Positions 8,941 through 18,976 are shown, counted from the first letter of the stretch. The stretch is DNA of 64,000 nt from JAAFHB01 sp963677935 (GCA_963677935.2 CAXXEH010000003.1:5084001-5148000), one strand, 5' to 3'. Notes: generated from the sequence alone by a model not told the origin. Numbers and translations: made by a program.

Positions 8941-10014
8941 ATGATAAGTACGCCACGCGAAGATTTACTGCGGTGTTTGCGCCGCAAGGGATTCGAAAGA
9001 GTACATGTCGACTTTGTTTTCTGCGATTCACAAATTGAAGCATTTAAAAAGCGGTTTGGCCATTCTGACTACGAGCAATATTTTGGTTTAACGCACAAGA
9101 AAATTGAAATCCCAGTTAAACCAAACTATTCAGATGGTCGTTTACAATTTCCTCGCGAGACATTGCCTGAGAGTACTGTTTTTGATGAATATGGGATCGG
9201 GCACTCCAAAGGGTCCCCGGCCGCTTTTCATATGACCAGGATGCATCACCCCTTAAAAGGTGCTGATGCCGTTGAGTTGATGAATTATCCATATCCCACC
9301 ATTGATGAAACAAAACTTGGGGAGTTTGAAAAAAATGTGGCATTCATCCGGAAAGAGGGATTAGCCTCATTCGGATTTATGCAGATGACCGTGTGGGAAG
9401 CCTCATGGTATTTGCGCTCCATGGAAGAGCTGATGTTGGACATGATGATGGAGAGTGAATCAGCCACCATATTGTTGGATAAAATTACCGATTTTGCATG
9501 TGCAAAAGCCCGGGCTTATGCCTCGGCGGGAACTGACATCCTTTCGCTGGGTGATGATATCGGGACTCAAACATCGATCATGCTGGATGTCGCATTATGG
9601 GAAAAATGGCTACAACCCCGTTTAATTAAAGTGATACAAGCTGCAAAGGAAATTAACCCTGAAATTCTGATTTTCTACCATTCCTGCGGATATATTCTAC
9701 CTTTTATCGAAAAATTAATTGATTCAGGAGTCGAAATACTCAATCCGATTCAACCTGAGTGCATGTCTTTTGACGACGTATTTGACCGGTTTGGTGACAA
9801 GGTCTCATTTTGGGGTACCCTTGGCACCCAGAAATTACTTCCCTATGGAACAACAGAAGAGGTATATACCCAAACTTTAAACAACCTCTCAAGATGCGGT
9901 GGAAAAGGGGGGATCGTGATCGGTCCGACTCATATGATAGAACCTGAAGTGCCATGGGAAAATCTCCTGGCAATTAAAGAAGCGACTTTGGCATATTCAA
10001 ACCCACCAAAATAG
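8941..10014 (+). CDS. Uroporphyrinogen decarboxylase superfamily protein (MtaA/CmuA-like)
   Basis: A 357-residue URO-D-fold protein. The second half carries ILIFYHSCGYILPFIEKLIDSGVEILNPIQPECM, in which the H-x-C pair of YHSCG matches the zinc-binding start of the MtaA/CmuA methyltransferase branch. It ends with GGKGGIVIGPTHMIEPEVPWENLLAI, which resembles the family end motif. It lacks the context of haem synthesis; neighbours are a sodium symporter and a GH2, so a role in haem is unlikely. A methyl-transfer or demethylation role in glycan or aglycone use is inference. No corrinoid protein gene is present here. The stop codon overlaps the Shine-Dalgarno of the next gene, suggesting coupling. 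Confidence 0.8.
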   Translation: MISTPREDLLRCLRRKGFERVHVDFVFCDSQIEAFKKRFGHSDYEQYFGLTHKKIEIPVKPNYSDGRLQFPRETLPESTVFDEYGIGHSKGSPAAFHMTRMHHPLKGADAVELMNYPYPTIDETKLGEFEKNVAFIRKEGLASFGFMQMTVWEASWYLRSMEELMLDMMMESESATILLDKITDFACAKARAYASAGTDILSLGDDIGTQTSIMLDVALWEKWLQPRLIKVIQAAKEINPEILIFYHSCGYILPFIEKLIDSGVEILNPIQPECMSFDDVFDRFGDKVSFWGTLGTQKLLPYGTTEEVYTQTLNNLSRCGGKGGIVIGPTHMIEPEVPWENLLAIKEATLAYSNPPK

Positions 10015-10024
10015 GAGGTATCTG

Positions 10025-11605
10025 ATGAGTATTCCCCACGTCAGCTTTTCAGCTATAGATTATATCATATTTACCCTCTATATGGTGATTCTTGTTAGCG
10101 TAGGGTTGTGGGTTTCTCGCACAAAAAAAGACCAGGTAAAGACTACTGACGATTACTTTCTGGCCAGGCATTCCTTAACATGGTGGGCAATCGGGACCAC
10201 CCTTATTGCTTCAAATATCTCTGCAGAACAATTCATCGGTATGTCGGGTTCGGGATTCAAAAGTGGTATTGCCATTGCCACTTACGAATGGATTTCGGCT
10301 ATCATGCTGATTATTATAGCTAAATGGTTTCTGCCGGTATTTATAAGCAAAAAAATTTATACCATGCCTCAATTCCTTGAACAGCGCTATGATAGCCGCG
10401 TAAGAACAAGTTTGGCAGTTTTTTGGCTGGTGTTATATGTATTTGTAAATCTTACTTCAGTTTTATACCTGGGTGGATTAGCCCTTAAAACGGTATTCGG
10501 AATTCCTTTGGAATATGCAATTTACGGCCTTGCCATCATTTCGGCAATCTATACGATTTACGGAGGGCTTACGGCTGTTGCCTGGACCGATGTGATTCAG
10601 GTTAGTGTTCTGATTTTTGGCGGTGTTCTGACAACAATTCTTGCATTGAATGCAATATCAGGAGGTCATGGTCCAATAATAGGTTTCGAACAGATGATTA
10701 ATCAGGCGCCAGAGAAATTTCATCTCATATTATCGAAGGATAATCCTGAATTTATCAATCTGCCTGGTATCCGGACAATCCTGACCGGGCTTTGGATAAC
10801 CGGAATGAGTTACTGGGGATGCAGCCAGTATATTACCCAACGGGCCCTTGCAGCTAAAAGCATGAAGGAGGCTCAGCGAGGACTTCTTTTTGCAGGATAT
10901 TTAAAAATACTCATGCCTTTTATTGTAGTATTACCCGGAATAGCGGCATTTGTTCTAAAAGCCGATATAACGAAAGCCGATCAGGCATACCCATGGTTGG
11001 TAAATGCATTTATTCCTGCTGGAATTAAAGGTATTGCACTCGCTGCCCTTGCCGGTGCAATTATTTCGGCCCTGAGTTCTATGGTAAATGCTACAGCTAC
11101 TATTTTTACGTTCGATATCTATAAGAAATATTTGAAAAAGGAAGCTACCGATAAAAATATGGTCTTTGCAGGGAGGATCAGCAGTTTTGTTGCCATCCTT
11201 ATCGCTATTTTAATCGCGCCAACGCTTAAAACACTCGATCAGGCATTTCAATTCATTCAGGAGTATACCGGTTTTATTAGTCCTGCTATCTTTGCACTGT
11301 TCTTTTATGGGTTATTCTGGAAACGGACCACTTCCAATTCTGTACTTATTGCTGCCGCTGTTAGTATCCCTTTTTCTGCATTATTAAAATATCTATATCC
11401 CCAATTGCCTTTTCTTGACAGAATAGGGATCGTATTTTTAATGATCAGCGCTATTATTGTCGGTATTTCACTACTCGGGTCTGAGAAATCCCATCCCGGA
11501 GCTATCGTTCTGACTAAAAAATTATTCAAAACAGACTGGGTATTTAACTCGCTTTCACTGGGAATTATTGTAATCCTATTTTTCTTATATTATATTTTTT
11601 GGTAA
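10025..11605 (+). CDS. SLC5/SSS-family sodium:solute (sugar) symporter
   Basis: A 526-residue membrane protein with about 13-14 hydrophobic segments. TWWAIGTTLIASNISAEQFIG and the following MSGSGFKSGIAIATYEW match the conserved first helices of SGLT-type sugar symporters; later LAALAGAIISALSSMVNATATIFTFDIYKKY matches the sodium-site helix. It should take up a sugar or related solute with Na+. A strong Shine-Dalgarno AGGAGGT (10013-10019) overlaps the stop of the URO-D gene. The GH2 39 bp downstream suggests that the transported solute is a released galactoside or another hydrolysis product. Confidence 0.93.
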   Translation: MSIPHVSFSAIDYIIFTLYMVILVSVGLWVSRTKKDQVKTTDDYFLARHSLTWWAIGTTLIASNISAEQFIGMSGSGFKSGIAIATYEWISAIMLIIIAKWFLPVFISKKIYTMPQFLEQRYDSRVRTSLAVFWLVLYVFVNLTSVLYLGGLALKTVFGIPLEYAIYGLAIISAIYTIYGGLTAVAWTDVIQVSVLIFGGVLTTILALNAISGGHGPIIGFEQMINQAPEKFHLILSKDNPEFINLPGIRTILTGLWITGMSYWGCSQYITQRALAAKSMKEAQRGLLFAGYLKILMPFIVVLPGIAAFVLKADITKADQAYPWLVNAFIPAGIKGIALAALAGAIISALSSMVNATATIFTFDIYKKYLKKEATDKNMVFAGRISSFVAILIAILIAPTLKTLDQAFQFIQEYTGFISPAIFALFFYGLFWKRTTSNSVLIAAAVSIPFSALLKYLYPQLPFLDRIGIVFLMISAIIVGISLLGSEKSHPGAIVLTKKLFKTDWVFNSLSLGIIVILFFLYYIFW

Positions 11606-11644
11606 ATTCAGGTATCCGAAAATCGATAAAAAAAGGACAACGTT

Positions 11645-14632
11645 ATGAATATTAATCCGGGATTTTATGCGTTAAAAACACGACCATTTATTTTTGGTTG
11701 TATATTCCTGATATCAGGAGTTTTGTCAGCTCAGAATTCAGACTCTTTGCGCCAGGTTATCAAAGCAATGAATTTTGAGACCCCTGTTTTGTCCCCTGTC
11801 CCTCAAAAAGTCTTAGGGATAAAACAAACCACTATTTCCCTGAATGGAACATGGGATTTCAATCCCGGTAACGGAAAAGATCAGTATTCTGAGAAAATTG
11901 AAGTTCCGGGCGAGTGGGAGATGCAGGGATATAAACTGGCAAAAGGGAATATTGCTTTTTACCGGAGATCATTTTCAATTCCCGAAGATTGGAAGGGTAA
12001 TCGTGTTAAAATCCGTTTTGATGGGATAAGTTCCAATGCCCTGGTTAAGGTGAACGGTAAATCCGTTGGTTCCCATGAAGGAAGTTTCGTGGCTTTTGAG
12101 TTTGACATTACCGATGCTGCAAAACCAGGGAATAATCTCCTTGAGGTTGAGGTGCAGTGTGAAACAGTTTCCGATTTGCTGGCCTGTACCTCACAATATG
12201 CGGCACATCCCGTTGGAGGTATTCTCCGGAAGGTGACCCTTTTTGCGCTTCCTGCAAATCATATTTCCGATTTTTCGTGGAGTGTGAAATTTGATCCTGG
12301 GTATCGCGATGCTACGCTGGATGTGATCGGGAAGATAGTGTTTACTGGTAATCCACCATCCAAAGTTGCCCTTCAGTTTACCCTTCAGGATGCAAAAGGC
12401 AATAGTATTGATCTGCGCAAAAACACTTTCGGGGTGCCGGGCAACATAACCATGAGTGAGGTGAATTGCACTTTATTTGTAAAGTCTCCGGGGAAATGGG
12501 ATCCGGAACATCCTAACCTCTACATCCTGACCACCACACTGGTTTCAGATGGGAAAATTCTACAGACAAATAGTCAGAAAATCGGGTTCAGGCAAATTGA
12601 ATTGCGGGGGAATCAATTTTTTGTAAATAATCACCCAATTAAATTAAGAGGTGTCAACCGTCACGAAGTTCACCCCTTGCGTGGCCGCAGTCTGACACCT
12701 GTACTTTGTCGCAGGGATGTGGAGTTGTTCCGCGCAGGAAACTGCAATTACATCCGGACCTCACATTATCCGCCTTCAGAAGAGTTCCTGCAGGCTTGTG
12801 ATGAACTGGGAATGTTTGTTGAAAGCGAATCATCGCTCTGCTGGATTGATCACGGTGCAAGCCCCATCTGGAAATCATGGAACTACCTCAACACCGAATA
12901 TTTACAGTACATGGTGCGTGCCAATCTTGAAAATATACTTTCCGGCAGACAACATCCAAGTGTGATTATCTGGTCGCTCGGAAACGAAAGTCGTTGGAGT
13001 CCTTTATGGGAGAGGGTGTTGGCAGAGGATAAAAATCTGGATACTTCGAGACCCACCTCGTTTCATGACCAATGCTGGGGAAATTACAACAATGCAAAAA
13101 GCACTGCCGATGTGGCTAACTACCACTATCCTGGCCTGAATGGCCCCCGCGAATGTGAGAAAGATAAGAACCGGCCTACGCTGTTTGGCGAATATATGCA
13201 CGTTCAATGTTATGCGCGCCGCGAATTGGAGACCGATCCCTCGGTCCGATCCGATGCTTATGCAAATACATTGAAACAGATGGTTGACTCCGTTTACAGC
13301 TATCCGGCATCGCTTGGAGGAGCGATATGGTCAGGAATTGATGATATCTTTCATCTTTCCAAAGATAAAATCTGCGGATATGGACCATGGGGTCCGATTG
13401 ATGGATGGCGTCGGGAAAAACCCGAATATATCGGAATGAAAAAGTCGTATGCTCCTGTTATCATCACAAATCTTCAATCCGTAAAGGTAGTAAACGGTAA
13501 AATGAGACTTGAACTTGAAAACCGGTATAATTTCACAAATCTGAATGAGCTGAAAATCAAAATTAGTTTTGGGTCAACAGTTATTTCGCTTAAGCCGGAT
13601 ATTGCACCACTTTCAAAAGGATCAGTGGATATTGATGTAGCCGGAATTAAACCAGCAGATATTCTGCGGATTACCTTCATCGATCCTCGTGGCTTTATCT
13701 GCCAGGACGAGATCATTCCGATGAGACAAAAAGCCACTTCCGTTGGGTCAAAAGTAAAAGTTAATGTAACACTGGGTGAGGATAAAGAAAATTGGATCAT
13801 CCGGTCAGGGAAATCAATTTTTAAAATCAATAAAGTCAATGGACTCCTTGGATGCACAACAGCGGGAGGTAGTGGCATTATTACAAATGGCGGAGAAATG
13901 ATGCTGGTACCTTTCAACAAGGACGATGGGGGAGCTCCCGGGATAGCTGCAAATAATTACACGCAGGGTATTCAACCACTCGATTACCTTCCGGTTGACG
14001 ATTTCACGATGGATTCTGTAATTCCGGTGAAAAATGCTGATGGTACAATAAAGGTTACCCTGGTTGGGGGAATTGAAAATAAGCTGCATGGAACCCGGAA
14101 TTTTGTTTTTAACGCTGATGGTACTGTGACAGTCAGTTATGATTATACGACACTCCTTGATTTCATCGGAAAGAACCTGCTTCGTCAGTTCGGACTTTTG
14201 TTTACACTGCCAAAGTCGTTTGACCTTTTAAGTTGGGAGCGTAAGGGTTTGTGGACGGTTTATCCGGAAAATGATATTAACCGTCTAAAGGGGTTTGCCA
14301 AAGCGCTTCCCCGCGATATGAAATATGTGGAAGTTCCCCGTGAAGTTCCGTCGGGTGAATGGAAGGATAATTCAAATAAATTGGGAACCAACGATTTCAG
14401 GAGTACCAAGGACCATATTCTTCAGGCATCAATAAAAAATAGTAATAAACAGGCGTTTATGGTTGAGTCTGACGGCTCACAAAGTGCCCGGGCATGGATC
14501 GATGGTGAGAAATCAAAGTTTCTTGTTGCCGGGATGAATGGTCCGGGTTCTTGTCATTTTTTTACCGGACCACGCCCTGAATTTAAGAAGGGGGAACATC
14601 TGAAGGGAGAATTTATTCTCATCGTAAAATAG
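11645..14632 (+). CDS. Exported GH2 beta-galactosidase-like glycoside hydrolase
   Basis: A 995-residue enzyme with a signal peptide (about 1-29). Domains follow the GH2 order: sugar-binding jelly roll (about 60-200, SLNGTWDFNPG), Ig-like domain, TIM barrel opening with KLRGVNRHEVHP (about 335-345), and long C-terminal beta domains including a small-chain-like region (about 700-990). The acid/base Glu is expected in SLGNES (about 446) and the nucleophile in LFGEYMH (about 515). It probably acts in the periplasm on beta-galactosides or related beta-linked sugars. Between the symporter and an unassigned GH-like lipoprotein, it is likely part of the same operon. Exact specificity is uncertain. 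Confidence 0.9.
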   Translation: MNINPGFYALKTRPFIFGCIFLISGVLSAQNSDSLRQVIKAMNFETPVLSPVPQKVLGIKQTTISLNGTWDFNPGNGKDQYSEKIEVPGEWEMQGYKLAKGNIAFYRRSFSIPEDWKGNRVKIRFDGISSNALVKVNGKSVGSHEGSFVAFEFDITDAAKPGNNLLEVEVQCETVSDLLACTSQYAAHPVGGILRKVTLFALPANHISDFSWSVKFDPGYRDATLDVIGKIVFTGNPPSKVALQFTLQDAKGNSIDLRKNTFGVPGNITMSEVNCTLFVKSPGKWDPEHPNLYILTTTLVSDGKILQTNSQKIGFRQIELRGNQFFVNNHPIKLRGVNRHEVHPLRGRSLTPVLCRRDVELFRAGNCNYIRTSHYPPSEEFLQACDELGMFVESESSLCWIDHGASPIWKSWNYLNTEYLQYMVRANLENILSGRQHPSVIIWSLGNESRWSPLWERVLAEDKNLDTSRPTSFHDQCWGNYNNAKSTADVANYHYPGLNGPRECEKDKNRPTLFGEYMHVQCYARRELETDPSVRSDAYANTLKQMVDSVYSYPASLGGAIWSGIDDIFHLSKDKICGYGPWGPIDGWRREKPEYIGMKKSYAPVIITNLQSVKVVNGKMRLELENRYNFTNLNELKIKISFGSTVISLKPDIAPLSKGSVDIDVAGIKPADILRITFIDPRGFICQDEIIPMRQKATSVGSKVKVNVTLGEDKENWIIRSGKSIFKINKVNGLLGCTTAGGSGIITNGGEMMLVPFNKDDGGAPGIAANNYTQGIQPLDYLPVDDFTMDSVIPVKNADGTIKVTLVGGIENKLHGTRNFVFNADGTVTVSYDYTTLLDFIGKNLLRQFGLLFTLPKSFDLLSWERKGLWTVYPENDINRLKGFAKALPRDMKYVEVPREVPSGEWKDNSNKLGTNDFRSTKDHILQASIKNSNKQAFMVESDGSQSARAWIDGEKSKFLVAGMNGPGSCHFFTGPRPEFKKGEHLKGEFILIVK

Positions 14633-14699
14633 GATTACTGTTAAAAGCTGCCCAATGTATTGCTGTTTAGTTATTTAAATTTCTATCAAAGAATAAAAT

Positions 14700-16925
14700 A
14701 TGCATAGAGAATTAAAACATCCGGTCTTGTGCTTTTTATTGATTGTAACCATCTCGTGCTCGGATATCAGGATAAAGACAAAAGAGATGACGGTTATTTT
14801 GTCTGAACAAGGTGAAATAACCGGAATTCAATTGGCAAGTGGCAAATTGGTAAAACCTTTTCGTTTGACAACAAGCTTACAAGGAACTAAAGTAAAAGGG
14901 GCTGTAATTTCCAGGAAAAATGTTGATGGTTCTGCTGAATTTGAAAAAGTGTTGGTAAATGATTCATTGAAATCTTCGTGTATTCTTATTGAACGTTATA
15001 TTCCGACACCCAACAGTATCCGGTGTGAATTAACAATTAAAGGGAATGGCGAACCATGGGGCACTTCCATTGAAACCAAGTTGGATTATCCTGTTCGGAG
15101 TGGGCATTCGAAAATATGGACAACCTGGGGAGCGCCCCAATTTGATTCCACAAAAGTGGGAGGGAATCTGCTCAGAAGACTCCATAAATTTGAGCCGGTC
15201 AGGAAAGTAGATAACAATCACTCCTGGATTGATCCTCTAGTCCCGGTGCCATTTGCCAATGCGACCTATTTCTACGGAGCCACTTTTTTCAGATATGATC
15301 AAAAACGCGTTGGATTTACCCCCTTTCAAGGAAATCTGTTCAGTATTCCAATGGTTTCAATACTTGAAGAAAGTGATAACAGCGGAATTACAATTGCCTT
15401 GTCTCCCCAGGATAATATCATTGATCTGACGATGAAAACGTCTGAAGAAGGGACCATTACCTTCAGCAGGCTGTTCAACCGTATTTCAAAGAATAACACT
15501 TTATCGTTTTCGTTTGATTTCCTCGCCCACGAAAGTGACTGGCGTTGTGGATTATCATGGATGCGGGATCGTTATCGTGGATACTTTGTGCCTCTGAATC
15601 CACTTGCGAACCAGATGGGTGGAACAGGCGCCTATTCCTCCTATTCTATGGAATCGCTCAACTTTGATATGGAAAAGATGAAAAAAATGGTCTTCACAGT
15701 CAATTGGCAGGCCAGTTTTGATTTTCCCTATATGGGGATGTACATCCCTCCCGTTAAACGAAACGAGAAATGGATCCGTTTTGGGGGCGATATGATTTCA
15801 ATTGCGGAGATGGATCATTTTGCACAAAAATATAGAGAGAAAGGCTTTTATGTTCTAAATTATTTCAATGTTACAGAATTCGGCGCCAAGGTTAAATATC
15901 CACCGGACTCAATAGTTGTAAACAAAGCTGATCCCCAATTATGGAAAGATTGTAATGATCTGCTCTATTCCAAATTTGAGAAAGCGATACTACCCACACC
16001 TGAAATGTGCATTAAAGACCCTAAATTCAAAAACGCACCTGTTCCGGTCCCTTTTTACACCTGGGAAAAGGGTATCGCAACCGATTGTGGAGATAGCGTA
16101 TACAGTGAATTTTTATTGGAACAGGCACGTCGTCATGTACAGGAAATACCCAATTCGTTTGGCATTTGTATTGACCGGCTCGACTGGCTGCGGATGTTTA
16201 ATGAACGTGCTGATGATGGAATCACCTGGTTTGAGGGAAAACCAGTCCGTTCAATTGTCACTTCATGGAAAAATCTCTCACCAAAGCTTTCGGCCATTAT
16301 GCACGGCGCCAATAAGGTGATTTTTGCCAATAATCATACTAAACGAATCGACATCCTCGAGCATGTTGACGGCTTATTTGATGAGTTTACCTATGCTGGC
16401 AGTTCACTGAATCTTACCGCTTTCCTGTGTGTGAGCAAACCTGCATTGGGATGGACCGATACCGCAGAGACAGTAAGACGCGAAGGTGGCGATCGTTTCT
16501 TTCAGAAATATCTTTACATGGGGGTTTTCCCCATGTGCCCTTTCCCTAACAACGATCACTCCATAACGCAATCTCCGGATATTGACCAGTTTTACCTTGA
16601 CTACGGACCTCTGATGAAACTGATGCAGGGGCGCGAGTGGGTATTGAAACCACATGTTATCAGTTCGAAAGATCACCTTGCCAGGGTAAATATCTTTAAA
16701 ATCAAGGGTGGATATTCCATACCTGTTGTTTATGGAGAAAAAGAGAAAGTGGAAGTGGTGCTAAATAATGTGGAGGATCTCAAAGATGGGTTCTCGTGCA
16801 TAGCCTACCATCCCGGATCTGAACTACCAGTCAAAATTGAATATATCAAAGAGGAGAAAAAGATTATCCTGAATGTCCCCTTGATAAGAGGCTGCGCGAT
16901 GCTGTATTTAACGAATAACAAATAA
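14700..16925 (+). CDS. Unassigned lipoprotein, probable TIM-barrel glycoside hydrolase
   Basis: A 741-residue protein with a lipoprotein-like leader (FLLIVTISCSD, Cys about 20). The N-terminal 270 residues look like a beta-sandwich of the kind that precedes GH-D/GH31-type barrels. The central region carries FGICIDRLDWL (candidate nucleophile Asp about 491), then VIFANNHTKRIDILEHVDGLFDEF (about 540-562), an order of acidic residues reminiscent of clan GH-D alpha-galactosidase-like barrels. I cannot place it in a named family. Co-direction with the GH2 and the symporter suggests a role in the same glycan. It could also be an inactive carbohydrate-binding protein. Confidence 0.6.
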   Translation: MHRELKHPVLCFLLIVTISCSDIRIKTKEMTVILSEQGEITGIQLASGKLVKPFRLTTSLQGTKVKGAVISRKNVDGSAEFEKVLVNDSLKSSCILIERYIPTPNSIRCELTIKGNGEPWGTSIETKLDYPVRSGHSKIWTTWGAPQFDSTKVGGNLLRRLHKFEPVRKVDNNHSWIDPLVPVPFANATYFYGATFFRYDQKRVGFTPFQGNLFSIPMVSILEESDNSGITIALSPQDNIIDLTMKTSEEGTITFSRLFNRISKNNTLSFSFDFLAHESDWRCGLSWMRDRYRGYFVPLNPLANQMGGTGAYSSYSMESLNFDMEKMKKMVFTVNWQASFDFPYMGMYIPPVKRNEKWIRFGGDMISIAEMDHFAQKYREKGFYVLNYFNVTEFGAKVKYPPDSIVVNKADPQLWKDCNDLLYSKFEKAILPTPEMCIKDPKFKNAPVPVPFYTWEKGIATDCGDSVYSEFLLEQARRHVQEIPNSFGICIDRLDWLRMFNERADDGITWFEGKPVRSIVTSWKNLSPKLSAIMHGANKVIFANNHTKRIDILEHVDGLFDEFTYAGSSLNLTAFLCVSKPALGWTDTAETVRREGGDRFFQKYLYMGVFPMCPFPNNDHSITQSPDIDQFYLDYGPLMKLMQGREWVLKPHVISSKDHLARVNIFKIKGGYSIPVVYGEKEKVEVVLNNVEDLKDGFSCIAYHPGSELPVKIEYIKEEKKIILNVPLIRGCAMLYLTNNK

Positions 16926-16931
16926 ATTCTA

Positions 16932-17232
16932 TGATGATAAAGATTGGGAAAATATTTCTTATGTGTTGCTTACTACTCTCAATTACAGTGAAGGGCAAGG
17001 CGCAGCATAAAATAGATCCCATAATAAAAAAATCAGCTATACCGATTATATGAAGCAGTTGAAAGGGTTTACCCTAAAGAATTACGATCCAAATTTTGGG
17101 GCCGAACTGATTCAGGAGAGTGGCGCACGGTATGCAGTGGTTACCACCAAACATCATGACGGGGTGGCCACGTATGACACGAAAATGAATAACCTGGGGA
17201 TTGAATTAATGCATAGTATGATCCATGAATAA
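16932..17232 (+). pseudogene. Decayed GH29 alpha-L-fucosidase remnant
   Basis: An ATG at 16932 encodes a good signal peptide (MMIKIGKIFLMCCLLLSITVKGKAQ) but stops after 40 codons. In another frame the sequence resumes as SYTDYMKQLKGFTLKNYDPNF, then ESGARYAVVTTKHHDGVATYDTKMNN and stops at 17232. The second part matches the GH29 segment around the conserved KHHDG. A functional GH29 needs roughly 400-500 residues, so this has lost internal sequence, gained a frameshift and lost the whole C-terminal part. Its last 8 bp overlap the start of the kinase-MurQ gene, so the deletion joined the two. It is not expected to be active. Confidence 0.8.
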
Positions 17233-18976
17233 AGTATATGTAGGCATCGATATCGGAGGAACCTGGTTAAAAGGGATTGCATTTGAAATGGAGGAGGGAA
17301 TGCGCTTCTCCGGTATTCGTGATACCCTAAAGAATAAAACTGTTTTGAAGGTAAAAAGCCGACTTTCACCTTTAACAACTACTTCAGAATTTATTGAAGC
17401 ACTTAAAGAATTGCTCTCTTTAATGCTTCAGCAGGGAGATGTTGTCTGCGGAATCGGAATATCGACAGCTGGTGTAGTCGATTATGCAGGGAAAAAACTC
17501 GTGGTTGCAGCGAACCATCTTAGTGCATTACTCGATCCGCAATGGATAGAGTACCTCGAAAATCGTTTTAAAGTACCAGTAACCTTAATAAACGATGCCG
17601 ATGCAGCCTCTATTGGCGCTGCCTCATTCGGCTATCTGACAGGATTTAAGACAATAGGGATCATGCCAATCGGAACTGGTCTGGGATTTACTGTTTGGCG
17701 AAACGGACGGAAATGGACACCGAACTTCTCTATTCCTTTGCTTGGTTGTACCTATACCCCTGCGGGTTATTACGATGAAATTGCAAGCGCTTCTGAATTG
17801 GCTAAGTCTGATAAGGATAATCGCCTGGTAAATATTTTTAAAAAAGATAAATTTCAGGGGATTCGCGAAAAATACATTAAGAACTTAGCCGGAATTATTT
17901 GCACATCCTTTCTGCTCTATGGTACAAGTAAGATTTTGATCGGAGGCGGATTAGCCGAAGCTGTTTCAGCAGTGCAATTTCCACTGGCTGAATTATTGAA
18001 AACCGAACTTGAACGGGAAAATTTTCTTTCAAGCGGGGGAATTGAAATAGCAATAATGCCCGAGGGTAACCTTCTTCCTTTGATTGGTGTCGCCCTGTTG
18101 GCAATCGGCGAGGAAAAGGGGCAATCATCACGCTTAGTCAGGGACTATGCCGATTTCAAAACTGAAATACCTTATGACAATACCATCAGACTGGAAAAGA
18201 TCCCAACAGAAGATTTGATCAGTCTTTTCTGGCATTCAGAACAGGAGTCAGGTTTTCTTCTTGAAAAATCCTTACCATCAATTGCCGGGGTGGCTGACAT
18301 GATTACCCGGAATCTTGAGAAAGGAGGACGGTTAATTTATGTGGGATCGGGTACAAGCGGCCGACTGGCAGCCATTGATACAGTTGAAATTGCATGTACA
18401 TTTGGTTTTCCACGCGAACGCGTCCTTACGTTTATTTCGGGTGGAGTAGCAGATGCTTCAATTGATATTGAGACTAATTTTGAGGAAGATGCAAGTGCCG
18501 TTCCCGAATTGTTGCTCGCTAATTTAACGGCCAATGATATAGTGATTGGAATTTCGGTAAGTGGTTCTGCTTACTTTGTTCAATCGGCGCTTGGATTTGC
18601 AAGGTTTGTTGGGGCATATACGGTTATGATACAGGAAGAAGCTCGGGTGTCACTCCCTTTTTGTGATCAGGTGATCTCATTGCAATCAGGAAATGAAGTT
18701 TTAGCCGGATCTACACGGATGAAAGCCGGAACTGCGACAAAAAAAGTGTTGAATTTTCTATCGACCACTGCAATGATACGCCTGGGTAAAGTGCATGGAT
18801 GCTATATGACAGAGGTGGAGTGTATCAATGAGAAACTGATTAAACGGGCTCAGAGCATTCTCAATATTTTATTTAAAATAGGTGAAGAAGAGGCATTCAA
18901 TGCACTAAAAGCAAATAATTTTGAGCTAAACAAGACTATTAATACCATCAATTCGAAATGGATTGGCACTAATTAA
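17225..18976 (+). CDS. Fusion of a ROK/BadF-type sugar kinase with a MurQ-type N-acetylmuramate-6-phosphate etherase
   Basis: A 583-residue two-domain cytoplasmic protein. Residues 1-300 are a sugar kinase: YVGIDIGGTWLKG (phosphate 1 loop), NDADAASIGAA (about 122) and a GTGLGF loop; the zinc cysteines of standard ROK kinases are not seen. Residues 320-583 match MurQ: GSGTSGRL (about 373-380), the candidate catalytic Glu of DTVE (about 387), GNEVLAGSTRMKAGTATK (about 490-507) and a C-terminal EKLIKRAQ helix. MurQ splits MurNAc-6-phosphate into GlcNAc-6-phosphate and D-lactate; a fused kinase could make its substrate. The start at 17225 lies inside the end of the GH29 remnant with no clear Shine-Dalgarno. 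Substrate is inferred. Confidence 0.85.
   Translation: MNKVYVGIDIGGTWLKGIAFEMEEGMRFSGIRDTLKNKTVLKVKSRLSPLTTTSEFIEALKELLSLMLQQGDVVCGIGISTAGVVDYAGKKLVVAANHLSALLDPQWIEYLENRFKVPVTLINDADAASIGAASFGYLTGFKTIGIMPIGTGLGFTVWRNGRKWTPNFSIPLLGCTYTPAGYYDEIASASELAKSDKDNRLVNIFKKDKFQGIREKYIKNLAGIICTSFLLYGTSKILIGGGLAEAVSAVQFPLAELLKTELERENFLSSGGIEIAIMPEGNLLPLIGVALLAIGEEKGQSSRLVRDYADFKTEIPYDNTIRLEKIPTEDLISLFWHSEQESGFLLEKSLPSIAGVADMITRNLEKGGRLIYVGSGTSGRLAAIDTVEIACTFGFPRERVLTFISGGVADASIDIETNFEEDASAVPELLLANLTANDIVIGISVSGSAYFVQSALGFARFVGAYTVMIQEEARVSLPFCDQVISLQSGNEVLAGSTRMKAGTATKKVLNFLSTTAMIRLGKVHGCYMTEVECINEKLIKRAQSILNILFKIGEEEAFNALKANNFELNKTINTINSKWIGTN

Noticed and set aside
8941..10014. Annotation as the haem enzyme HemE.
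   Set aside because: The H-x-C motif and divergent ends fit the MtaA/CmuA branch better and no tetrapyrrole genes are nearby.
17050..17232. A free-standing 60-aa gene.
   Set aside because: It is the middle of a GH29 fucosidase in a shifted frame relative to its own signal peptide and cannot fold alone.
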